From NCBI RefSeq assembly GCF_013170705.1, contig NZ_CP033334.1, positions 3,945,501-4,009,500 of the forward strand: a stretch of DNA of 64,000 bases. The letters are read 5' to 3'. Below, one piece after another: positions 49,360-56,581 of this stretch. Every line of letters starts with the position of its first letter. Position 1 is the first letter of the stretch. The stretch is from Mesorhizobium loti (GTDB lineage Bacteria > Pseudomonadota > Alphaproteobacteria > Rhizobiales > Rhizobiaceae). Position numbers and translations under genes: made by a program. The notes beneath the pieces are model-generated. The model saw only the letters and a list, made by a program, of their open reading frames with translations, was not told the origin of the DNA and did not search any database.

Positions 49360-50762
49360 TGGACGTTTCGGCGCTCAAACGTGATCTTGACGGGATAAAG
49401 CTCGACGACAATCCGGCCATCGTCCAGCAGAAGAGCCGCGACTTCTATTGGTACAGCCCGGTGCTGAAGCAACAGCTCGACCATGTCACAGGCGACCTGA
49501 TCGTGACGCCGAAGAATGAGGCCGAACTGATCCGCGTACTCGCCGCCTGTCATCGGCATGGCGTGCCGGTGACGCCGCGCGGCAGCGGCACCGGCAATTA
49601 TGGGCAGGCAATGCCGCTGTCGGGCGGTGTCGTGCTCAACCTCGCTGAGATGAACGAGATCAAGTCGATCGCGCCGGGGCGCGTGGTGACCGGGCCGGGC
49701 GCGGTGCTGGCCGACATTGACAAGGCGACACGGGCGCATTCCGGCCAGGAACTCAGGCTCTCGCCCTCCACCTACAATACCGCTTCGATCGGCGGCTTCA
49801 TCGCCGGCGGTTCGGGCGGCGTTGGCTCGATCAATTTCGGCGGGTTGCGCGATTTCGGCAATGTGCTGCGCCTGCGCGTGGTGACGATGGAGGCCGAACC
49901 GAAAGTGCTCGAGCTCACCGGCGAGGATTTGCACAAGGTGACCCACGCCTACGGCACCAATGGCATCATCACGGAGGTCGAGATGCCGCTGACCGCGGCC
50001 TATGACTGGGTCGATGTCATTGTCGGCTTCGGTGCCTTCATGGACGCGGCGCGCTACGGCAATGCGCTGGCCTGCCAGGACGGCATCCTGACCAAGCTGA
50101 TCACCCCGATCGCCGCACCCGTGCCGCAGCTCTATTTCAAGCGGCATCAGAAGTTTTTCAGGGAAGGGCAAAGCATCTGCGTCGTCATGGTGGCGCAGCA
50201 TGGACTGGATGCTTTCCTTGCCTTCACCCGGCGCGTCGGCGGTGAGGTGATCTTCAACGCGGCCACAGCGACGCCGGATGAGAAAAAAGGCCTTCCGCCG
50301 GCCTACGAGCTGGCCTGGAACCACACCACGCTCAGGGCACTGCGTGTCGATCCCGACATCACCTATCTGCAATCGCTCTATCCCTTTCCCAACCAGTTGG
50401 CGCTGGTCGAGAAGATGGATACGATGTTTCCGGGCGAAGTGTTCTCGCATCTCGAATTCGTGCGGCTGGACGGCAACATCACCTGTTTCGGCCTGCCATT
50501 GGTGAAGTTCACCACGGAGGCGCGGCTCGACGAGATCGTGCGGCTGCATGAGGAGAATGGCTGCCCGATCTTCAACCCGCACCGCTATACGCTGGAGGAG
50601 GGCGGCATGAAGCAGACGGATGCCGTGCAGCTCGCCTTCAAGCGCGAGACCGACCCGCAAGGCCTGCTCAATCCCGGCAAGATGATCGCCTGGGAAAATC
50701 CGGACTACGACTATCGTTCGGGGCGAACCTTCCTGTTCAAGGGGCTGCAAAAGGCAGGCTGA
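49356..50762 (+). CDS. FAD-binding oxidase (VAO/PCMH, GlcD-like)
   Basis: A 468-residue flavoprotein of the vanillyl-alcohol oxidase fold. The FAD-binding N-terminal domain shows TPRGSGTGNYGQAMPLSGG (about 70-88) and the gly-rich ASIGGFIAGGSGGVGSINFG. The C-terminal part ends with TDPQGLLNPGKMIAW, a family mark. These enzymes oxidise 2-hydroxy acids, aldonolactones or amines. The substrate is unknown; the deaminase-like partner suggests the deaminated ring or a derived hydroxy acid. Its start overlaps the previous gene. Confidence 0.88.
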   Translation: MMDVSALKRDLDGIKLDDNPAIVQQKSRDFYWYSPVLKQQLDHVTGDLIVTPKNEAELIRVLAACHRHGVPVTPRGSGTGNYGQAMPLSGGVVLNLAEMNEIKSIAPGRVVTGPGAVLADIDKATRAHSGQELRLSPSTYNTASIGGFIAGGSGGVGSINFGGLRDFGNVLRLRVVTMEAEPKVLELTGEDLHKVTHAYGTNGIITEVEMPLTAAYDWVDVIVGFGAFMDAARYGNALACQDGILTKLITPIAAPVPQLYFKRHQKFFREGQSICVVMVAQHGLDAFLAFTRRVGGEVIFNAATATPDEKKGLPPAYELAWNHTTLRALRVDPDITYLQSLYPFPNQLALVEKMDTMFPGEVFSHLEFVRLDGNITCFGLPLVKFTTEARLDEIVRLHEENGCPIFNPHRYTLEEGGMKQTDAVQLAFKRETDPQGLLNPGKMIAWENPDYDYRSGRTFLFKGLQKAG

Positions 50763-51343
50763 TGAACATCCTCGTCCTCTATGCCCATCCGGTCGAGACC
50801 AGCTTCAATGCCGGCCTGCACCGGTTGGTCGTCGAGCGGCTGATGGCGGCGGGCCATACGATCGATGATTGCGACCTCTACGCCGAGAATTTCGATCCAA
50901 GGCTGACGCGCCAGGAGAGGCTGGACTACCACGACCAGCGCGGCTCCGCGGACCCCGCGGCACCCTATGTCGAACGTCTGCTGCGGGCCGATGCGCTGGT
51001 GCTTTCCTATCCGGTGTGGAACTACGGATTTCCGGCGATCCTGAAGGGCTTCTTCGATCGTGTGTTCCTGCCTGGAGTGTCGTTCAAGCTGGTCGACGGC
51101 AAAGTGCAGCCGTCGCTGCACAACGTCCGTAAGGTCGCCGCCGTCACCACCTATGGCGGCACCCGGTTCCGCGCAGTGCTGATGGGCGATCCGCCGCGCA
51201 GGCTGATCAAGCGTATGCTGCGCGCGACGGTAAAGCCCGGCGCGCCGGTGACTTATCTCGCGCATTACGCGATGAACCTGTCGACCGACGAAACACGGAA
51301 ATCCTTCATGACGAAGGTTGCGGCGAGCATGGATGCGTTCTGA
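50762..51343 (+). CDS. NAD(P)H oxidoreductase (flavodoxin-like, copy 1)
   Basis: A 193-residue flavodoxin-fold quinone reductase/NAD(P)H oxidoreductase (YwrO/MdaB-like). The N-terminal strand MNILVLYAHPVETSFN and the FMN loop YPVWNYGFPAILKGFFDRVF are visible. Its start shares a base with the oxidase stop and its own stop shares a base with the next gene, its paralogue. It may reduce quinone-like products or supply reduced flavin to the FAD oxidase. Confidence 0.88.
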   Translation: MNILVLYAHPVETSFNAGLHRLVVERLMAAGHTIDDCDLYAENFDPRLTRQERLDYHDQRGSADPAAPYVERLLRADALVLSYPVWNYGFPAILKGFFDRVFLPGVSFKLVDGKVQPSLHNVRKVAAVTTYGGTRFRAVLMGDPPRRLIKRMLRATVKPGAPVTYLAHYAMNLSTDETRKSFMTKVAASMDAF

Positions 51344-51930
51344 TGCGGGTCCTCGTGGTCTACTGCCATCCTGTGCCGGAGAGTTTTTGCGCAGCGATCC
51401 GCGACACCGCTCTTGATGTGCTGAAGGCAAGGGGCTGGGAGGTGCGGCTGCTCGATCTCTACGCCGAGAAATTCGATCCGGTGATGGGTTGTGACGAGCG
51501 GCGCACCTACAATGACCAGGCGCCGCGCGATCCCGCGCTGAAGCCGCATTTCGAACTGCTCGCCTGGGCCGACGCGATCCTGTTCGTCTATCCGACCTGG
51601 TGGTACGGGCTGCCGGCGATGCTCAAGGGCTGGCTTGACCGGGTGTGGGCGACCGATGTCGCCTTCAAGCTGCCGGCGGGCAAGGGGCGGATCACATCGC
51701 TGATGAGGCATGTCACCAAGGTCGGCGTCATCACCACCTGCGGCGCGCCGACCTGGTGGAGCGTCGTCGTCGGGCAGCCCGGACGCAAGACCTTGCTGCG
51801 CGGCATGCGGGCGCTGTGCGCGACACGCTGCAAGACGTTTTTCCTGGCGCATTATCTGATGGATGCCTCGACGCCGGCAACGAGAGCGGCGTTTCTGGCG
51901 AAGGTGCGGGCAAAGCTGGAGCGGTTTTGA
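51343..51930 (+). CDS. NAD(P)H oxidoreductase (flavodoxin-like, copy 2)
   Basis: A 195-residue paralogue of the gene before it, with the same layout (MRVLVVYCHPVPESFC, YPTWWYGLPAMLKGWLDRVW). The N-terminal DLYAEKFDPVM and the C-terminal AHYLMDASTPATRAAFLAKV match the first copy in order. A tandem duplication is the simplest explanation. It closes the operon, 24 bases before a palindromic repeat. Confidence 0.88.
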   Translation: MRVLVVYCHPVPESFCAAIRDTALDVLKARGWEVRLLDLYAEKFDPVMGCDERRTYNDQAPRDPALKPHFELLAWADAILFVYPTWWYGLPAMLKGWLDRVWATDVAFKLPAGKGRITSLMRHVTKVGVITTCGAPTWWSVVVGQPGRKTLLRGMRALCATRCKTFFLAHYLMDASTPATRAAFLAKVRAKLERF

Positions 51931-51954
51931 GGAATTAGATGGCGGCAGCCAAAC

Positions 51955-52039
51955 GAGGGGCAGCGCGAGCTTTCGAATGCTGGCGCTGCCCCTCATCCGC
52001 CCTTCGGGCACCTTCTCCCCGTAAACGGGGCGAAGGAAG
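51955..52039. repeat. second copy of the GGCGCTGCCCCTCAT palindromic repeat family
   Basis: GAGGGGCAGCGC (51955-51966) pairs with GCGCTGCCCCTC (51983-51994). CCTTCTCCCCGT pairs with ACGGGGCGAAGG further on. It shares the CGCTGCCCCTCATCCGCC...GGCACCTTCTCCCCGT order with the element at 44551. It lies between convergent genes and could fold as a transcription stop for both. Confidence 0.78.
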
Positions 52040-52042
52040 GCG

Positions 52043-54505
52043 CTACATCTTCACCCGTTCCGCCTTCGGATCATACATCGGCTTCAGCGATGCCTCCGCC
52101 GCGAAACGCTCGCCGGCGATTTCTATCTCATAGGATGAAGCCAGCATATCGGCCTCGCTCTCGCCCGGGCACGGCACATAACCCAGTCCGATGGCTCCGC
52201 CGAGATGGTGGCCGTAATTGCCTGACGTGATCGGGCCGACGATCTTGCCGTCGCGCAGGATCGCTTCGTTGTGGAAGAGCTGGGGCTGTGGGTCCTTCAG
52301 GCGAAACTGGACCAGCCGGCGTGACAGGCCGGCATCCTTCTTCTTCAGCACGGCATCGCGGCCGATGAACTCGCCCTTGGCCGCCTTCACCGCGAAGCCG
52401 AGGCCTGCCTCCAGCACATTGTCCTCGTCGGTGATGTCGTGGCCGAAATGCCGGAAGGCTTTCTCGATACGACAGGAATCGAGCGTGTGCAGGCCGCAGA
52501 GCTTCAGGCCGACATCGGCGCCGGCCTCGTCGATCGCCTCGAAGACATGGGCGGCCTGGTCGGTCGAGACATAGAGCTCCCAGCCGAGTTCGCCGACATA
52601 GGTGACGCGGTGGGCGCGGGCGAGGCCCATGCCGATCTCGATCTCCTGGAACGTGCCGAACGGATTGTTCTCGTTGGAGAAATCGTTGGGGCTGACTTTC
52701 TGGATCAGCTTTCGCGCATCCGGGCCCATCAGGCAGAGCACGCTTTCGGCCGCGGTGACATCCGTGATGACCACGAATTCCTCGCCGACATGCCGGCGCA
52801 ACCAGGCCAGATCGCGCTGCAGCGTGGCACCGGGGACGACGAGGAAATAGGCTGTATCCGACAGGCGCGAGACGGTGAGATCGCTCTCGATGCCGCCGCG
52901 CTGGTTGAGCATTTGCGTGTAGACGATCTTGCCCGGCGCCACGTCCATGTCGTTGGCGCACAGTTTTTGCAGGAAGGCACAGGCATCGCGGCCCTCTACA
53001 CGGATCTTGCCGAACGAGGTCATGTCGAACAGACCGACCTTGTTGCGGACGGCCAAGTGCTCGTCGCGCTGGTTGTCGAACCAGTTCTGCCGCTTCCAGG
53101 AATAGCGGTATTCGCGTTCCTGGCCTTCGCGGGCGAACCAGTTGGCGCGCTCCCAGCCGGCGACCTCGCCGAAAACCGCGCCGCGCGCTTTCAAATGCTC
53201 ATGCAGGGGCGAGCGCCTGACGTTGCGCGATGTCGCCATCTGCCGGTAGGGGAAATGGTCGGCATAGAGCAGGCCGAGCGTTTCGGAGACACGCTCCTTG
53301 AGATAGCGGCGGTTCTTCTGGAAGGGCTGGGCGCGGCGGATGTCGACTTCCCAGAGGTCGAAGGGTGCTTCGCCGTCGTTGATCCACTGCGCCAGCGCCA
53401 TGCCGGCGCCGCCCGAAGAGACGATGCCGATCGAATTGTAGCCGGTCGCCATCCAGTAGCCCCGAAGTTCCGGCGCCTCGCCGAGATAATAGCGGTCGTC
53501 CGGCGTGAAACTTTCAGGGCCGTTGAAGAAGGTGTGGATGCCGGCGGTCGCCAGCATCGGCATGCGGTTGACGCCCATTTCGAGGATCGGCTCGAAATGG
53601 TCCATGTCCTCGGGCAACTGGTCGAAGCAGAAATCCTCGCGGATGCCGTCCATGCCCCATGGCTTGGCCACCGGCTCGAAAGCGCCGAGCATCATCTTGC
53701 CGGCATCTTCCTTGTAGTAGGCGCACTCATCGGGAACGCGCAGCACCGGCAGGCGGGAGAGGCCGGGGATCGGCTCGGTGACGAGATAGAAATGCTCGCA
53801 GGCGTGCAGAGGGATGGTGACACCGTTCTGACGCCCGAGTTCCCGGGCCCACATGCCGGCGCAGTTGACGACGATGTCGGCCTCGATGGTGCCCTGGTCC
53901 TCACCTTGCGCCCAGGACACGCCGGTGACACGGCCGGCTTTGGTGTGGACCTTGGTCACCTTCACATTCTCGACGATGGTGGCGCCGCGCTGGCGCGCGC
54001 CCTTGGCCAGCGCCATGGCGATGTTGGCGGGGTCGCACTGGCCGTCGAGCGGCAGATGCACGGCGCCGACGACGTCGGACACGTTGAGATGCGGGTACAT
54101 CTCCTTGACCTCGTTGGGCGAAATCTCGCGCACATCGACATCGAAGGCACGGGCGAGCGACGCCTGCCGGTAGATCTCGTGCTTGCGCTCCTCGGTCAGC
54201 GCCACGGTGATCGAGCCGACCTGGCGCATGCCGGTGCCGACCTCGGTCTCGGCTTCCAGCTTGACGTAGAGGTCGGCTGAATATTTCGCCAGCCGCGTCA
54301 TGTTCTGCGAGCCGCGCAACTGGCCGATCAGGCCGGCGGCGTGCCATGTCGTGCCCGAGGTCAGCTGCTTGCGCTCCAGAAGCACGATGTCGGTCCAGCC
54401 GAGCTTGGCCAGGTGATAGGCGACCGAACAGCCGGAAACGCCCCCGCCGATGATTACCGCCCTTGCTTTGGTAGGAATGGCTTTGGTGGGAATGGTCTTG
54501 GTCAT
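52043..54505 (-). CDS. dimethylglycine/sarcosine dehydrogenase-like flavoprotein (copy 1)
   Basis: An 820-residue protein with an N-terminal FAD-dependent amine oxidase domain (about 12-370; AVIIGGGVSGCSVAYHLAKL) and a C-terminal folate-binding GcvT-type domain (about 430-810; VRNKVGLFDMTSFGK, YVGELGWELYV). The histidine for covalent flavin is in TSGTTWHAAGL. Family members oxidatively remove N-methyl groups and pass the one-carbon unit to tetrahydrofolate. The N-terminus contains a repeated IPTKA unit. It is the last gene of the five-gene minus-strand operon and overlaps the aminotransferase gene by four bases. Confidence 0.9.
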   Translation of the reverse strand: MTKTIPTKAIPTKARAVIIGGGVSGCSVAYHLAKLGWTDIVLLERKQLTSGTTWHAAGLIGQLRGSQNMTRLAKYSADLYVKLEAETEVGTGMRQVGSITVALTEERKHEIYRQASLARAFDVDVREISPNEVKEMYPHLNVSDVVGAVHLPLDGQCDPANIAMALAKGARQRGATIVENVKVTKVHTKAGRVTGVSWAQGEDQGTIEADIVVNCAGMWARELGRQNGVTIPLHACEHFYLVTEPIPGLSRLPVLRVPDECAYYKEDAGKMMLGAFEPVAKPWGMDGIREDFCFDQLPEDMDHFEPILEMGVNRMPMLATAGIHTFFNGPESFTPDDRYYLGEAPELRGYWMATGYNSIGIVSSGGAGMALAQWINDGEAPFDLWEVDIRRAQPFQKNRRYLKERVSETLGLLYADHFPYRQMATSRNVRRSPLHEHLKARGAVFGEVAGWERANWFAREGQEREYRYSWKRQNWFDNQRDEHLAVRNKVGLFDMTSFGKIRVEGRDACAFLQKLCANDMDVAPGKIVYTQMLNQRGGIESDLTVSRLSDTAYFLVVPGATLQRDLAWLRRHVGEEFVVITDVTAAESVLCLMGPDARKLIQKVSPNDFSNENNPFGTFQEIEIGMGLARAHRVTYVGELGWELYVSTDQAAHVFEAIDEAGADVGLKLCGLHTLDSCRIEKAFRHFGHDITDEDNVLEAGLGFAVKAAKGEFIGRDAVLKKKDAGLSRRLVQFRLKDPQPQLFHNEAILRDGKIVGPITSGNYGHHLGGAIGLGYVPCPGESEADMLASSYEIEIAGERFAAEASLKPMYDPKAERVKM

Positions 54506-55683
54506 GCGGCCTCGCGGCGATAGGTGGAAGCAAAGCGGCGCAGCCGGGCTGCCGCTTCTTGCAGCACGGGCTCCGGCTGGCAGAGGCTGATGCGGATGTG
54601 ACCGGCGGCGGCTTCGCCGAAGCTGGAGCCCGGCATCACGCCGACCTTCTCCTTGTCGAGGAAGGCGAAGGCGAATTTCTCGTCGTCGGGTTCGACCGCG
54701 GATATGTCGAGCATGACATACATGCCGCCTTCGGAACCGCGCACGCTGACGTCATTCATGCCACGCACGGCGTCGAGGAAGACGGTGCGGCGCGCCGCGT
54801 AGCGCTCGGCGATGTCCTTCACGCCGTAGTGGTTCTCCAGCGCCTCGGCACAGGCGACCGAGATGAAGGCCGGGAGGCCGTAGGTCGTCACCAGATTGAG
54901 ATTGATGAGCAGCGTGATCATCGCTTCAGGACCGGTCAGCCAGCCCATGCGCCAGCCGGTCATGCCATGGCTCTTGGACATGGAATTGATGACCAGCGTG
55001 CGTTCGGCCATGCCGGGCAATGAGCGCGGCGAGATGTGCTCGCCACCGCCCAGCGTCCAGTAGACCTCGTCCGACAGCAGCCAGAGGTCGTGCTCCCTGC
55101 AGATTTCGGCCAGCTGTTCGAGCCGCTCTCGCGAATAGACCGCACCGGTGGGGTTGTTCGGCGTGTTGATCAGGATGGCGCGCGTGTTGGGCTTGAGTGC
55201 GGCGCGGATCATGTCGACATGCGGCTGGAAACCATCCTCGGCCGGCGTCTCGACGACGGTGAAACCGGCACCCGCGGCACTGAACGTGTTGGGGTAGGTG
55301 GCGTAGTAGGGAGCAACGACGATGGCATGGTCGCCCTGGTCGAGCACGGCCTGCACGGCCGCGTAGAGGGCCGCCTGGCCGCCAGGCGTGGCGATCACCT
55401 GATCCGGTGTCGTCTCGACGCCGGTGCAGGCGCTGGAGGCTGCCGCCATCGCCTGGCGCAGGCGCGGCAGGCCGGGCAGCGGCGTGTAGTGGTGGTTGCT
55501 GCCGCGGACCGCGGCGACGCAAGCCTCGATCGTTTGGGAGGGCGTGTCGAAATCATGGTCGCCGACCGACAGCATGATGATGTCCTCGCCGGCTTCCTTG
55601 CGGGCCCAGGCGGCGGAATGGACTTCCCAGCCATCCTTGCCCGACGGGACAATGCCGGAAATGCGCGACGATGGTCTAGGCAT
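54502..55683 (-). CDS. pyridoxal phosphate-dependent aminotransferase
   Basis: A 393-residue class I/II aminotransferase. NTPNNPTGAVYS, LLSDEVYW and the PLP lysine in NSMSKSHGMTGWRMG are intact, with the arginine near the C-terminus in GHIRISLCQPE. The ATG at 55683 overlaps the previous gene by eight bases. The substrate is unknown; in this operon it may handle an amino acid released from the demethylation or methyl-transfer steps. Confidence 0.9.
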   Translation of the reverse strand: MPRPSSRISGIVPSGKDGWEVHSAAWARKEAGEDIIMLSVGDHDFDTPSQTIEACVAAVRGSNHHYTPLPGLPRLRQAMAAASSACTGVETTPDQVIATPGGQAALYAAVQAVLDQGDHAIVVAPYYATYPNTFSAAGAGFTVVETPAEDGFQPHVDMIRAALKPNTRAILINTPNNPTGAVYSRERLEQLAEICREHDLWLLSDEVYWTLGGGEHISPRSLPGMAERTLVINSMSKSHGMTGWRMGWLTGPEAMITLLINLNLVTTYGLPAFISVACAEALENHYGVKDIAERYAARRTVFLDAVRGMNDVSVRGSEGGMYVMLDISAVEPDDEKFAFAFLDKEKVGVMPGSSFGEAAAGHIRISLCQPEPVLQEAAARLRRFASTYRREAA

Positions 55684-56581
55684 GCAAAACTCCCGAAATT
55701 TCGTGACCATCCTGCCGCAGACGGTCGCGCAGCGCGGCAATGTGCGGTGGCCCGACTTCACAGCAGCCGCCGACGATTTCGGCACCTGCCTCCACCCAGC
55801 CGATCGCCTGCTCGGCATAGGCGTCCGGGCCGAGGTCGTGGCGAGCGTGCAGCACATCGACGGTGCCGCCGTGCTTGAGCGCCTCCGTGGAGGTGAAGCC
55901 GTTGGCATAGGCGCCGACCGGGCCGCCGAGATCGATCAGTTCAGGCAAGGCGGCGGCGATCGCTTCCGGGCGGCAGCAGTTGAGCAGCCGCGCCGCTATC
56001 GGCAGGCCATCGAGCGCGCCGGCCGCGGCGGCTATTGTTTCGCCGCTGCGCAGCCGTGGCGCGCCGTGATCGGCGAGCGTCCACGACACCCAGACGGGCT
56101 TGCCACTCTCCGAAGCCGCGGTGACGGCCGCGCGCGCTTCATCGGCCGAAGCCATGGTCTCGCACAGGAAGAGATCGATGCCGTCCGCCTGCTCGGCAAC
56201 GATGCGGCGGTAGATCTCGAGCGTCTCCTGGTAAGAGATGGTCAGCGCCGGGGCGTAGCTGCCGAAAAGCGGCGACAGGCAGCCGGCGATCGCTGCGTCG
56301 CCGGCTGCGTCGCGAGCCTGCCTGGCCAGTTCGATGCCACGTTTCTGCAGGGGCTTGAACAGGTCATCAGCGCCCTCGCGCGCCAGGCGTTCGGGTGTCG
56401 CCGAATAGGTATTGATGGTGATGACCCGGGCGCCGGCACGGATGAATTCGGCATGCAGGTCGCGCACCAGATCGGGTTCGTCGATCAGCACCCTGGCCGA
56501 CCACAATGGCGTCGGCTCCGATTTGCTGCGCCGGACCAGTTCCTGGCCCATACCACCGTCGGTGAGGATGACTTTCTTCAC
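55676..56581 (-). CDS. homocysteine S-methyltransferase family protein
   Basis: A 301-residue zinc enzyme of the homocysteine/betaine-homocysteine methyltransferase family. The N-terminus VILTDGGMGQEL, the first zinc Cys in LLNCCRPEAI (about 210) and the CC pair in EIVGGCCEVGP (about 275) are present. It could use S-methylmethionine or glycine betaine as methyl donor. I chose the GTG at 56581, which overlaps the neighbour's stop by four bases (GTGA). An upstream GTG at 56611 would add ten residues and is equally possible. Confidence 0.88.
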   Translation of the reverse strand: MKKVILTDGGMGQELVRRSKSEPTPLWSARVLIDEPDLVRDLHAEFIRAGARVITINTYSATPERLAREGADDLFKPLQKRGIELARQARDAAGDAAIAGCLSPLFGSYAPALTISYQETLEIYRRIVAEQADGIDLFLCETMASADEARAAVTAASESGKPVWVSWTLADHGAPRLRSGETIAAAAGALDGLPIAARLLNCCRPEAIAAALPELIDLGGPVGAYANGFTSTEALKHGGTVDVLHARHDLGPDAYAEQAIGWVEAGAEIVGGCCEVGPPHIAALRDRLRQDGHEISGVLHA

